DNA from: CAZILN01 sp964540005
GTDB taxonomy: Bacteria; Bacteroidota; Bacteroidia; Bacteroidales; SM23-62
Assembly (NCBI GenBank): GCA_964540005.1
Contig: CAZILN010000150.1
Location: 1 to 41,589, forward strand
Direction: 5' to 3'
Length of the DNA stretch: 41,589 nt
Within the stretch, counting starts at the first letter, position 1. Each line of letters opens with the position of its first letter. Shown here one piece after another: positions 1-8,914 of this stretch. The translations under genes were made by a program, and so were the position numbers. The notes below the pieces were generated by a model. It did no database searches. It saw only the letters and a list, made by a program, of their open reading frames with translations, and was not told the DNA's origin.

Positions 1-1539
1 CTCAATAATAATTAACTCGTTATTTTCCTCAAGATTTAAAAGGATGTCAATTTTATCCTTTTTAGTATTAAGTTTCTTTTTAAGGGATTCATCAACATTA
101 AATCCAAGTAATCTAAAAATGGTTTTTGTTAAATCTTCAAATTTTAAACCCAATTCAGCTTCCTTTAATATAATTCCATTTTCTTTAAGAGTATTTAAAT
201 TCCTGAAACCTATATTTTCATAATTTTCTAAATATAAGTTCTCAACATCTTTGTAATGATCCAAAATATTTAATACATCATCACCTCTTGTACTTATCTC
301 TCTAACCTTACAAAAATTATCTAAATCCTTATTAGTAATTAAATCGAGGATATCTCTTGGTTTTATATTGTAGTCAAGCAAGTAATCACTTATTAGCACC
401 TTTTCTTCCTGTAGTTCAAATTCTTCTTTTACATACTTGTTAAGGTCTGGCATGTTCTCCTCTAATTCGGTTAGCATTTTTTCATAACCATCAATCGAAA
501 TGCCTACCTTCTCATCTTTCTCCATCTCATCAAAAAACAGAATTAAGTTTCCTATTTTATCCTCGAGTGTAATTCCCTTTAAGGCAGGTTTAATGTTTAG
601 CCCTTTATCACATATATCATTTACTATTTGTTTTTTCTCAGTCAAACTTGTTCCGTCCTTATGTATATCATTGATTAGTACATTAGTAAAAGAAATACCA
701 CGGTTAATAATTTCCTTAATCTTAACGTTTAATTGGAGTTTCCAATCAATATTGTGTTTTCTGCAGATTAGATTTATTTGAGGCTCTCTCAATAAGTTTA
801 AAATTCTTCTAAAATATTTATCAGCTATTTTCTTTTCGCGGATTTTCCTTAGTAAATGAACCATCTCATCCGCAATATATACGACATTGTTTTTTTTAGA
901 ATAGAAGATTACTCCAATATGTTTTAGACTATCAATTACAGCATCAATACCCAATTTCTTGATTGGAATTATCATATAGTTAATGAGCTTTATATCATCT
1001 TGGGATAAATCAAGTTCTTCAGCAAGAGTTAATAAGACAGATAGTTCCTCATCTGTTATTTTGGCTTCACGATTGTATTCTATGTCATTCATATATGCTG
1101 TATACAAACAACTTTTGTAAATTCTATAATCACGTTTTCTTTGTTCAGGGATTTCTGATTTCTCATTACTAAGATCACTTTCTAAAGTTTTTATCTTTTT
1201 CTGTAGTTGTTTCAATTCGTTGTCATAAAGTCTAGAAAACCAATCTTGCTTCACAATACAATTTCCATCCCTAATAATTATATCAATCAGAATATCAAGT
1301 TGAGATGATGTATCAACAAATTCAGCCTTTATTATTTCCGTAAACTCTGCCTCAACTAAATTGAATATTTTGGCGATATTCTGGCTATCTACATTTTTTA
1401 GACCTTTATCAGAGTCGCTTAATATAATTTCAATTTCCTTTTACTTCTTTGGCTTGCACGAAATAATATTATCAATGATCTTGATAAAAGAATTCTTTTC
1501 CAAGGATCCCAGATTGTCTAATATCTTCTCTAATTTCAT
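1..1539 (-). pseudogene. PD-(D/E)XK nuclease-like protein, 3' end off window, interrupted by an in-frame TAA
   Basis: Reading the minus strand from ATG at 1539 gives 32 codons, a TAA at 1441-1443, then 480 further codons open to the window edge in the same frame. A TGA lies in frame just upstream of the ATG. The continuous product is Lys/Glu-rich and mostly helical, with a coiled-coil-like stretch (ELKQLQKKIKTLESDL). Its last visible part, FEDLTKTIFRLLGF...DKIDILLNL...ELIIIE, resembles the core of PD-(D/E)XK restriction-endonuclease folds; the next residues, outside the window, should complete an E-x-K. Composition is far more AT-rich than downstream genes, suggesting acquisition. The first ATG after the stop lies near 1095, so restart there would lose about 150 residues. 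I do not recognise the exact family. The stop could be a nonsense mutation, a sequencing error or recoding. Confidence 0.6.
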
Positions 1540-1861
1540 CTTACCAGTATTATAGGGGTTTCATTTATGTAAATATGGATCAGTATGAGATAGAGTCAAA
1601 CTGATTATGACTAAGTTAGTTAATCTTTGAATTATTACCATGAAATTTCTCTTTATAACTCATTATAAAGCCCAAAATGCTGGTAAAATTTGATACGGGT
1701 TGTTTTCAGACAATTATGGAACCCTCGACTGAATGAAGGATTCTATCAAAATTCAAGTTGTTTAATTTTCAAAATCTAAAAAGGTAGCCGATGGAATTAT
1801 ATGTTAGAGAGCAGGGGGTTTTTCAGATTGAGTGCACAATCACCCCTACAACGCAATTTGT
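1540..1861. other. AT-rich intergenic junction without a gene
   Basis: This 322-base stretch separates the AT-rich nuclease-like gene from the YihY gene. All frames are short or broken. No tRNA, terminator hairpin or convincing attachment-site repeat was seen. Base composition changes across it, so the edge of an acquired segment may lie here. Confidence 0.5.
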
Positions 1862-3181
1862 CTATATGTCCTTTATCAGCCTGTTGGCCGGAGAGGTGCT
1901 GATGGAGTGCAGCAGTCCCTGCTGAATTTCAGTAAAAACTTTCAGGTCTTCGGTTTCCTCGGCCATCAGTGAGCCTTCTCCCCGCCTTTCCAGCTTCTCA
2001 ACAACAAATGAGATGCTCAGCTTATTGATATCCATGGAAGGGACATAGGACCGTTCTTTGGGACTCTCAGTGGTCACTTCAATGATCAGATTGCTCTCGG
2101 TCAGGTCAAATAAAATGTCCCGTGCCAGACGTATCGGAATACCCAGATCATGGCTTATCTGCTCCGAAGTCAGAGGTTCCTGTCCTGATGAAAAGCGTTT
2201 GACTAAAAGGTGAATGATAAGAAATGTCAGAAGGCGCTTGTTATAGGGATTGACATTAACTGACTCTGAATCCAGCTCATATTCCCCTATATTCTGGAAG
2301 GCAAAAGATATCTCGGCACCCAGCAGAACAATGAGCCAGCTTGTCTGCAGCCAGATCAGGAAGAGGGGAAGGGCTGCAAAGCCGCTGTAAATAGAGTTAT
2401 ATTTCGAAATACCTACCTGAAAGTTTACGTAGACCCACTGGGTGAGCTGAAAAATGATGCCTGCTATCAGGCCGGCATAGAGGCCGCTTTTAAAAGAGAC
2501 CTTGGTATTGGGCATGATGACATACAGGAGGGTGAACAGTAAGAAGATCAGGGTATAGGGTATGAGGTTAACCAGGAATTGCACCACCGGTCCGAGTACC
2601 TGTATAAAACTGTCACTTTGTGTAACCGCGTCGCTGATAAAAACTGTAACGGTGCTCGAAAGGAATAGTATAATCGGTGCAATAAGCATAAGGGACAAGT
2701 AATCACTGAATTTCCTCACAAATGCCCTGGATTTCTTGATCCGCCAGATGGCGTTGAAGGATCGCTCGATATTACCCAGCACAGACATAATGGACCAGAA
2801 CAGCAGTATTACCCCCGCCCCGGCAATAACTCCCCCATTAACGGATGCCAGCATATTCTGCGCAAATTCAATGATATACTCCATTACATCCGCAAACTCC
2901 TCCCTGGCAGCTAACTTTAAGCGTATCTCTGCCTCCAGCTTATCCTCGAAGCCAAATCCCTTGGCAATGCCAAAAACCATAGCCGCGATCGGTACCACAG
3001 ACAGAACCGTATAGTAGGTCAGTGCAGAAGCCCTGAGCTTTATGCGGTTCATCTTAAATCCTTTGATGGCCATCAGGATGATCCTGAGCTGCCTCACCAG
3101 AAAGGCAAGTACCGGGTGGTAGTTTTCTACCCTGATGTTCCAGATGCCTTCTTCAATAAATTTCAGTATTCGTTTAATCAT
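1862..3181 (-). CDS. YihY/BrkB family inner-membrane protein with C-terminal wHTH-like extension
   Basis: A 439-residue protein of the YihY/virulence factor BrkB family, once called RNase BN; members are multi-pass inner-membrane proteins of unclear function. The sequence shows the family start (KLRASALTYYTVLSVVPIAAMVFG, read around residues 50-73), then hydrophobic segments near 120, 165, 210, 240 and 280, including NIERSFNAIWRIKKSR and LPLFLIWLQTSWLIVLLGAE. After the membrane core, about residues 315-440 are soluble and resemble a winged helix (LTSEQISHDLGIPIRLARDILFDL). YihY proteins with such a tail are common in Bacteroidota. It stands alone on the minus strand and has a perfect TAnnTTTG element 24 bases upstream of its ATG. 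Family assignment is firm; substrate and role are unknown. Confidence 0.88.
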   Translation of the reverse strand: MIKRILKFIEEGIWNIRVENYHPVLAFLVRQLRIILMAIKGFKMNRIKLRASALTYYTVLSVVPIAAMVFGIAKGFGFEDKLEAEIRLKLAAREEFADVMEYIIEFAQNMLASVNGGVIAGAGVILLFWSIMSVLGNIERSFNAIWRIKKSRAFVRKFSDYLSLMLIAPIILFLSSTVTVFISDAVTQSDSFIQVLGPVVQFLVNLIPYTLIFLLFTLLYVIMPNTKVSFKSGLYAGLIAGIIFQLTQWVYVNFQVGISKYNSIYSGFAALPLFLIWLQTSWLIVLLGAEISFAFQNIGEYELDSESVNVNPYNKRLLTFLIIHLLVKRFSSGQEPLTSEQISHDLGIPIRLARDILFDLTESNLIIEVTTESPKERSYVPSMDINKLSISFVVEKLERRGEGSLMAEETEDLKVFTEIQQGLLHSISTSPANRLIKDI

Positions 3182-3204
3182 GACGAAAAAATTCAGGCTT
3201 TACA

Positions 3205-3212
3205 CAAATATA
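3205..3212 (-). promoter_or_regulatory. Bacteroidota -7 element for the YihY gene
   Basis: The minus strand reads TATATTTG, a perfect match to the Bacteroidota -7 consensus TAnnTTTG, 24 bases upstream of the ATG at 3181. No clear -33 TTTG lies at the usual distance, so the call rests on the -7 match and position. Confidence 0.5.
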
Positions 3213-3272
3213 ACTTAATTCTTTTTATCTTGGACTCTACTATATTTACTTCCTGATTAAAAACACAAATAA

Positions 3273-3965
3273 TTGGATATTAAGATATTACATCTTATTG
3301 ATGGAGCAAAACAGGCCAGAGGCTGTACGGTGATCATAGATGTGTTCAGGGCCTTCACCACTGCCTGTGTCGCATATGGCATGGGAGCAGAACGCATCAT
3401 CGTGTCAGAAAGGCTTGATACGGTCTTCCGCTTACGCGAGGAACACCCCGGGTGCATACTGATGGGGGAACGGCATGAGAGGATGGTACCCGGTTTTGAT
3501 TTTGGCAACTCTCCCTCTGCCATCAGGGATATTGATGTTGCAGGAAAGCTGGTTGTGCTGACCACCAGTGCCGGGACCCGGGGCATTATAAATGCCTCAC
3601 AGGCTGATGAGATCCTTACCGGCAGTTTCATCAACGCGGGCTCAGTGGTCAGGTACCTGAAGGAAGTCCATCCTCACAGGCTTTCACTGGTTTGCATGGG
3701 CTATGCTGCTGAAACAAAGACCCAGGAGGATAGCTATTGTGCACAGTACATCCGCAATGAACTGACCGGAGTGGAAAGTGATTACGAAAACTGGGTAGAA
3801 GAGATCCGCCATACATCGGGACAGCGCTTTTTCCTTGATGAGAACCAGGGCCATTCCCCTGCGGTTGATTTTGATATATGCCTGGAACGGGACCGCTATG
3901 ATTTCATACTGAAAGCCGTTAAGATTGCCGACGACCAGTATGAACTGCTTAAAATCCTGTCCTGA
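3273..3965 (+). CDS. comB: 2-phosphosulfolactate phosphatase (ComB) family protein
   Basis: A 230-residue protein matching the ComB family, which in methanogens removes phosphate from 2-phosphosulfolactate in coenzyme M synthesis. Family hallmarks are visible: IDVFRAFTTAC near residue 23, GERHERMVPGFDFGNSP near 65-80, and LTTSAGTRGI near 95-105. Length is normal for ComB. The start is TTG at 3273, directly after an in-frame TAA at 3270-3272; no upstream start is possible and the next ATG would delete the conserved core. No other coenzyme M or sulfolactate gene is visible, so the true substrate in this organism is uncertain. Its stop codon directly abuts the stop codon of the convergent permease gene. 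Confidence 0.8.
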   Translation: MDIKILHLIDGAKQARGCTVIIDVFRAFTTACVAYGMGAERIIVSERLDTVFRLREEHPGCILMGERHERMVPGFDFGNSPSAIRDIDVAGKLVVLTTSAGTRGIINASQADEILTGSFINAGSVVRYLKEVHPHRLSLVCMGYAAETKTQEDSYCAQYIRNELTGVESDYENWVEEIRHTSGQRFFLDENQGHSPAVDFDICLERDRYDFILKAVKIADDQYELLKILS

Positions 3966-5108
3966 TCAGGCCGTCTTCCGGTACCTGAAGATGGCCAGGC
4001 TCAGTATAACAACTGCATAGGCACTGAGGTAAATCACCTCCCTGGTAATATCCGCAAATTCTGATCCTTTCAGGAGTATCATCCGGATAACCTTCATAAA
4101 ATAAGCGACCGGGTTGAGGAAATTAAGCCGTATGGCCCAATCGGGCATGCTCTCAGCCGGGGTGAATATCCCGCTCATCATAATGAAGGTCAGCATAAAG
4201 AAGAAGGCAACAAACATAACCTGGATCTGGGTACGGGAAATGGTCGAGATGAACAAACCTATCCCCATTACTACAAGCAGGTAAACCGAGGCATACAGCA
4301 ATAACAGGGCATAGCTCCCCGTGAAAGGCAGTTCGAAGAAAAACTTACCGATCAGCAGTCCCAGGCTCAATTCGATCAGGGCAAGGATCCAGAAGGGTAT
4401 CAGCTTTCCCATGATGAACTGGTACCTTCTGATAGGTGTAACGTTAATTTGTTCTGCCGTTCCAATCTCCTTTTCCCTGACCAGGTTCAGGGCTGTCAGT
4501 ATCATACCTATCATGGTAACCAGGATGACCAGCACTCCCGGGAACATATAGATCTTGTAATTCAGTTCGGGATTGTACCAGAAGCGGTGGCTGATGCCAA
4601 TGGTCTTCAAAAGAGAAGCAGAGCCGGAACCCGGTCCAGGTACAGAACCTGCACCGAGGATCTCTGTCATGTTCCGGGTATTGAAATCATTAATAACTGA
4701 AACGGCATAGGCATTGGTTAATCCGGCCACCGTTGCATTGATGGCGTTTACCAGTATCTGCAGTTCAGAGCTCCCCTCCCTGATCAGCCTTCGCTCAAAA
4801 CCGGCTGGAATATGAAGTATCATATCTGAACTGTTAGCTTTCAGATCATCTTCGGCTGCTTCTATAGAGAAAGTATGGTTCCTGAGCTTGAAAAAGGGGG
4901 AACCTTCAAATTTATTAACCAGTTTTCTTGAGGTACCTGAAAGGTCCATATCAACCACCGTCACCTGTATATCCTTCATTTCCAGAGTTGCCGCATGAAC
5001 CAGAATAACCAGCTGGACGATGGGGACCACCAGGATCACCGGCAGCATCATCCGGTTCCTGAAGATCTGGATAAATTCCTTTTGTAGCAGGTATAGTAAT
5101 GTCCTCAT
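3966..5108 (-). CDS. ABC-2 type transporter permease, second permease of efflux operon (YbhR-like)
   Basis: A 380-residue inner-membrane permease of the ABC-2 family. It has an N-terminal transmembrane helix (residues ~20-38), a large periplasmic region (~40-170), then five hydrophobic segments from ~185 to ~372. The motif LVREKEIGTAEQINVTPIRRYQFIMGKL (near 210-237) is the typical coupling-helix region of drug-export ABC-2 permeases. It is last in the seven-gene minus-strand block, 11 bases after the other permease, and by position corresponds to E. coli YbhR. The two permeases probably form a heterodimer driven by the two ATPases upstream. Substrate unknown; lipophilic compounds or drugs are plausible by analogy. 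Confidence 0.88.
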   Translation of the reverse strand: MRTLLYLLQKEFIQIFRNRMMLPVILVVPIVQLVILVHAATLEMKDIQVTVVDMDLSGTSRKLVNKFEGSPFFKLRNHTFSIEAAEDDLKANSSDMILHIPAGFERRLIREGSSELQILVNAINATVAGLTNAYAVSVINDFNTRNMTEILGAGSVPGPGSGSASLLKTIGISHRFWYNPELNYKIYMFPGVLVILVTMIGMILTALNLVREKEIGTAEQINVTPIRRYQFIMGKLIPFWILALIELSLGLLIGKFFFELPFTGSYALLLLYASVYLLVVMGIGLFISTISRTQIQVMFVAFFFMLTFIMMSGIFTPAESMPDWAIRLNFLNPVAYFMKVIRMILLKGSEFADITREVIYLSAYAVVILSLAIFRYRKTA

Positions 5109-5119
5109 AAAAATTGGGC

Positions 5120-6226
5120 TTATTCCAGGCGTATTTTAAAATTCTTACTGCTGATGATGAGAAAGAACATCATCATTCCAATCAGTATCAGCGTTTCTTT
5201 CCACACAAATAGCATCCCGGTTCCTTTGATCATTATATTCTTAATGATGATTATAAAGTACTTTGCCGGGACTATATAACTGAGCCATCTCAATATGTCA
5301 GGCATGTTTTCCACAGGAAAAATAAAACCTGACAGCAGTATGGTAGGCAAGAGTAGGGCCAGCATGGATATAAACATGGCAAGCTGCTGGCTCCGGGCCT
5401 TTGTGGAGATCAATATCCCCAGGGACAGGGCCACGGAGATGAACAGCAGGCATTCCCCCAGCAGAAGGGCCAGGTTGCCCCTTACCGGCAGGCCGAATAC
5501 CAGGTAACCCAGTACTATGATGGCAGTAGCATTAATGAAGGATAGCCCTATATACGGGGTTACCTTGCCCAGGATAATGTGTCCGGGCCTCAGGGGAGAT
5601 GCCAGCAGGGTCTCCATGGTACCCAGTTCCTTCTCCCTGGCAATGGAAATGCTGGTCATCAGTGCCGATACTATCATCAGGATCATGGCCATGGTTCCCG
5701 GGACAAACATATATACTCCTTCCATACTCTCATTATAGACCATCCGGACTTCAGGTTCGATCTGGTAAAGCAGGATATGTTCCCTGTTCAGGCTGCGCAT
5801 GTAATCCATAATAATGGCAGAGGTATAGTTCACAACAAGGTTGGCCGTATTGGCATCCGATGCATCGACAATCAGCTGAATGCCTGCATATCCCTCACTA
5901 TTGAGCCTGGATGCAAAATCCTTTTCGAATACAATCACCTGTTTGACAGAACCTTTTTTAAAGCTTTGTTCAATCTCATCATTAGAAGAGAGGTATCCGT
6001 CCAGGATAAAATACCCTGATGACAGTATGCTGCCGGTCAGGTCCCTTGTATAAGAATCATTTGACTGATCGTAGACGGCAATCCTGATGTCCTTGAGTTC
6101 ATTGGTAACCACATACCCGAAGACAAGCAGGAGTATTACAGGTAAACCAAACAATATCATCAGGGTCCTGGTATCCCTGATGATGTGATTGAACTCTTTT
6201 TTTACAAATCCCCAGAATTGCTTCAT
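5120..6226 (-). CDS. ABC-2 type transporter permease, first permease of efflux operon (YbhS-like)
   Basis: A 368-residue permease with the ABC-2 layout: N-terminal helix (LMILFGLPVILLLVFGYV), periplasmic domain, then a cluster of five helices. The coupling motif IAREKELGTMETLLASPLRPGHIILGKV is a clear family signature. I start it at the ATG at 6226 (MKQFWGFVKKEF); an earlier start at 6274 would overlap the upstream ATPase gene and add 16 residues with no membrane-protein character. With this start the gap to the ATPase is 16 bases. By order it corresponds to YbhS and should pair with the 3966-5108 permease. Confidence 0.88.
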   Translation of the reverse strand: MKQFWGFVKKEFNHIIRDTRTLMILFGLPVILLLVFGYVVTNELKDIRIAVYDQSNDSYTRDLTGSILSSGYFILDGYLSSNDEIEQSFKKGSVKQVIVFEKDFASRLNSEGYAGIQLIVDASDANTANLVVNYTSAIIMDYMRSLNREHILLYQIEPEVRMVYNESMEGVYMFVPGTMAMILMIVSALMTSISIAREKELGTMETLLASPLRPGHIILGKVTPYIGLSFINATAIIVLGYLVFGLPVRGNLALLLGECLLFISVALSLGILISTKARSQQLAMFISMLALLLPTILLSGFIFPVENMPDILRWLSYIVPAKYFIIIIKNIMIKGTGMLFVWKETLILIGMMMFFLIISSKNFKIRLE

Positions 6227-6242
6227 TATGTTAAATCTTTGA

Positions 6243-6992
6243 TCAGGCCTGAATTTCAGCCTGTCCACGTGCAATTTTTATGAATACCTCGTTGATGTCT
6301 GCTACTGCGAATTCCTCTCTTAATTCAGCCGGCGTTCCGAGGGCCTTTATTTTTCCCTCGTCCATTATGGATACCCTGTCGCAGTATTCGGCCTCATCCA
6401 TATAATGAGTGGTTACAAAAACAGTTATACCCCTGTTCGCGGCTGCATATATCATTTCCCAGAACTGCCGCCTGGTAACGGGATCGACCCCGCCTGTAGG
6501 CTCATCCAGGAATACTATGCTTGGATTATGAAACACGGCTACTGAAAATGCCAGTTTCTGCCTCCAGCCCAGCGGCAGGTCAGATATCAGTTTGTTGCGG
6601 ATGTCTTTGAGTCCCAGCTGCATGAGCAACTCCTCTGTTCTTTCCTTAATATACTTTTTCCTGAGTCCGTAGATCCCCGCATAAAACCTGATGTTTTCAA
6701 CCACATTAAGGTCCTCATACAGGGAAAACTTCTGGCACATATACCCGATGTTCTTCTTTATTGTCTCGCTCTGCCTGTACACATCATATCCGGCCACAGT
6801 GATCTCGCCGGATGTCGGCACCGACAAGCCGCAGAGTATCCTGATAGCAGTGGTCTTACCAGCCCCGTTCGCCCCGAGAAATCCGAATATCTCTCCCTGG
6901 TACACTTCAAAATTCAGGTGGTCGTTGGCAACAAAACTGCCGAACTTTTTCACCATATCCCTGACCTTTATGACCGGTTTATTTGTGTTCAT
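6243..6992 (-). CDS. ABC transporter ATP-binding protein, second half of a split YbhF-like ATPase
   Basis: A 249-residue nucleotide-binding protein. Visible motifs: Walker A GANGAGKTT (40-48), Q-loop Gln87 (YMCQKFSLY), Walker B with catalytic Glu FLDEP (161-165), D-loop, and switch His196 (TTHYMDE). The ABC signature is LPLGWRQ (139-145) in place of LSGGQ. E. coli YbhF, one protein with two nucleotide-binding domains, has a similar LPLG-type signature in its second half, so this gene corresponds to that half. It follows the other ATPase gene by 6 bases and precedes the permeases. It likely forms a heterodimer with the product of 6999-7922 and supplies the Walker motifs of the only consensus ATP site. 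Confidence 0.92.
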   Translation of the reverse strand: MNTNKPVIKVRDMVKKFGSFVANDHLNFEVYQGEIFGFLGANGAGKTTAIRILCGLSVPTSGEITVAGYDVYRQSETIKKNIGYMCQKFSLYEDLNVVENIRFYAGIYGLRKKYIKERTEELLMQLGLKDIRNKLISDLPLGWRQKLAFSVAVFHNPSIVFLDEPTGGVDPVTRRQFWEMIYAAANRGITVFVTTHYMDEAEYCDRVSIMDEGKIKALGTPAELREEFAVADINEVFIKIARGQAEIQA

Positions 6993-6998
6993 TATTTA

Positions 6999-7922
6999 TT
7001 ATTCAGTGTGCTCGGACATTAGGTCCATAAAACAATCCTCAATACCCGGCAGGATCTCACGGATCAGTATTTCCTGATGCTCCCTTGATGAAAGAAAAGC
7101 TTTCATATCATCCGGTTTATATCCCCGCTCGGTCATGATTACATGAAGCTCCCGGCCAAAGAGATAAACCGACCTGATCTCATTCAGGGACCTGATATCC
7201 TGCATGAGCCGGTACATGTCGCTGCTACGGACAGACCATATGTTCCTGCTGTAATCCGAAATAATGCTTTCAGGTTCATTGACCGAGAGGATCCTCCCTT
7301 TTTGTATCAGTGCCACCCGGTCACACATAAGGGCTTCATCCATATAGGGAGTGGAAACCAGGATGCTTATATCTTTCTTCTTCAGACGGATAAGCATTTC
7401 CCAGAATTCCTTTCTTGAAACTGCATCAACCCCGGTAGTCGGCTCATCCAGTATCAGTATATCCGGTGAGTGAATAAGGGCGCAGCTGAGGGCCAGTTTC
7501 TGTTTCATGCCCCCTGATAGTTTTCCGGCCCTCCTTTTCCGGAATGGTTCAAGCTGTGAGTATATGTCCTTTACCAGCTCATAATTGGCTTCTACCGTGG
7601 TTCCGAATACCGTGGCATAGAAACGCAGGTTTTCCTCCACTGACAGGTCCTGGTAAAGAGAAAACCTCCCTGCCATGTATCCTATCATCCTGCGTATTTC
7701 CCTGTAATGTTTTACCACATCAAGGCCCTTAAGCCAGGCTGCTCCTTCATCCGGCAACAGAAGGGTGGCAAGTATGCGGAACAAGCTTGTTTTGCCGGCT
7801 CCATCAGGACCAATAAGGCCGAAGATCTCTCCCGGAGGGACCTCAATATTGATATCCCTTAAGGCTATGGTATCTGCATAGCTCTTTGACAGATTCTCGG
7901 TTTTTATGGCAGGATGCTCCAT
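6999..7922 (-). CDS. ABC transporter ATP-binding protein, first half of a split YbhF-like ATPase
   Basis: A 307-residue ATPase with Walker A GPDGAGKTS (38-46), canonical signature LSGGMKQ (135-141) and Walker B ILILDEP (155-161). Two usual residues are missing: the Q-loop Gln is Gly85 (YMAGRFSLY) and the switch His is Pro192 (STPYMDEA). Residues ~215-307 form an extra C-terminal domain typical of drug-export ATPases. It lies between the adaptor gene and the second ATPase gene. By homology it matches the N-terminal half of YbhF. Its canonical signature should complement the Walker motifs of the partner ATPase, leaving its own site degenerate. Confidence 0.92.
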   Translation of the reverse strand: MEHPAIKTENLSKSYADTIALRDINIEVPPGEIFGLIGPDGAGKTSLFRILATLLLPDEGAAWLKGLDVVKHYREIRRMIGYMAGRFSLYQDLSVEENLRFYATVFGTTVEANYELVKDIYSQLEPFRKRRAGKLSGGMKQKLALSCALIHSPDILILDEPTTGVDAVSRKEFWEMLIRLKKKDISILVSTPYMDEALMCDRVALIQKGRILSVNEPESIISDYSRNIWSVRSSDMYRLMQDIRSLNEIRSVYLFGRELHVIMTERGYKPDDMKAFLSSREHQEILIREILPGIEDCFMDLMSEHTE

Positions 7923-7979
7923 TAACTTTCTGTTTTTCAGCCTGTATTACCACTTACGATTGTATCCAGGATCTTCATT

Positions 7980-8873
7980 TTACAGTTCTTCTGAAAATAT
8001 TACATCTCCCGGCATACCTATTTTCAGGCGTCCGTCATTAATGACCTCCACCTTCAGCGCATATACCAGGTTCACCCTTTCCTTTTTTGTCTGTATGATC
8101 TTGGGCGTGAATTCGGCTTTGTCGGAGATCCAGCTAATAAGGCCTTCCAGTTCCTGCCTGCTGTTATCATCCCCGTCAATAAAAACCCTTACCTTCTGAC
8201 CAAGCCTGACTGACGACAATTGATCTCCACTGATATATACCCTGAGCTGCATTTTAGACAGGTCTGCAATTTTATACAGGGATTTTCCCGGAACGGCCAT
8301 TTCATCTGGCTCAATATATTTTTCCAGTACGGTGCCCTCAACAGGATTGATGATACGGCACCTGGATAAGAGATCAGAAATACGATCTTCCTGTTTGGAC
8401 AGGGCATACACCTCGGCATTTATTGAAAGGAAATTTGTTTCAGTGGCCTGCACCTGCTTTTCCATGGTTGACAGCTGACCGTTCAGGTCATCCATCTGTT
8501 TGCGGGTTGCAGCGCCGTCGCTGAAAAGTTTTTCGAGACGTTCCTTTTCCACCATCAGGACTCTCTGCTGTTCTTTGAGTACCTCTATCTGAGCTCTTAT
8601 CCCCTCCTTTTTCACAGTCACGGCCTGCTTCTGTGCCCATAGCTGTTCCTTCTGAAGGTACAGTGAACTCGAATCAATTATGCCGGCAAGGTGACCTGCG
8701 GGGTATTGCCTGCCTTCCTGGATAGTAAACAGCTCTATTGTCCCCTGGCTTTCTGCAGAAATGATAATTTCAGTGGCTTCGAAATTACCATAGGCATCAG
8801 ACAGTTCATTGCGGTCAGAACAGGAAACTGCCAGGATGCCGGTCGCCATTATGAGAAGAATTGGATTTTTCAT
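7980..8873 (-). CDS. HlyD-family periplasmic adaptor lipoprotein (YbhG-like)
   Basis: A 297-residue membrane-fusion protein linking inner-membrane ABC permeases to an outer-membrane channel. It begins with a lipoprotein signal (MKNPILLIMATGILAVSC, Cys18). Next come a short lipoyl-like half (EIIISAESQGTIELFTIQEG), a long alpha-helical hairpin about residues 75-165 with Gln/Glu/Lys heptads, the returning lipoyl half (IINPVEGTVLEKYIEPDE) and a beta-barrel region (LRVYISGDQLSSVRLGQKV). It is shorter than RND adaptors, like YbhG. A 57-base gap separates it from the first ATPase gene and 41 bases from TolC. Lipid anchoring rather than a membrane helix is inferred from the lipobox. Confidence 0.9.
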   Translation of the reverse strand: MKNPILLIMATGILAVSCSDRNELSDAYGNFEATEIIISAESQGTIELFTIQEGRQYPAGHLAGIIDSSSLYLQKEQLWAQKQAVTVKKEGIRAQIEVLKEQQRVLMVEKERLEKLFSDGAATRKQMDDLNGQLSTMEKQVQATETNFLSINAEVYALSKQEDRISDLLSRCRIINPVEGTVLEKYIEPDEMAVPGKSLYKIADLSKMQLRVYISGDQLSSVRLGQKVRVFIDGDDNSRQELEGLISWISDKAEFTPKIIQTKKERVNLVYALKVEVINDGRLKIGMPGDVIFSEEL

Positions 8874-8914
8874 CAGATGATATATTTGTTATTAGGTGTT
8901 GGATATAATATGCC

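Noticed and set aside
500..1555. Plus-strand open frames in the AT-rich region
   Set aside because: Antisense to the long minus-strand nuclease-like frame; their products are hydrophobic artefacts of AT-rich reverse-complement coding.
1791..1921. Short plus-strand frame of 44 codons starting ATGGAATTATATG
   Set aside because: It runs into the 3' end of the YihY gene on the other strand and has no family likeness, promoter or ribosome-binding site.
3257..3634. Minus-strand frame of 125 codons opposite comB
   Set aside because: Shadow of the ComB-family gene, which has clear family motifs.
6227..6274. Earlier start of the first permease
   Set aside because: It overlaps the end of the upstream ATPase gene and adds no membrane-protein feature.
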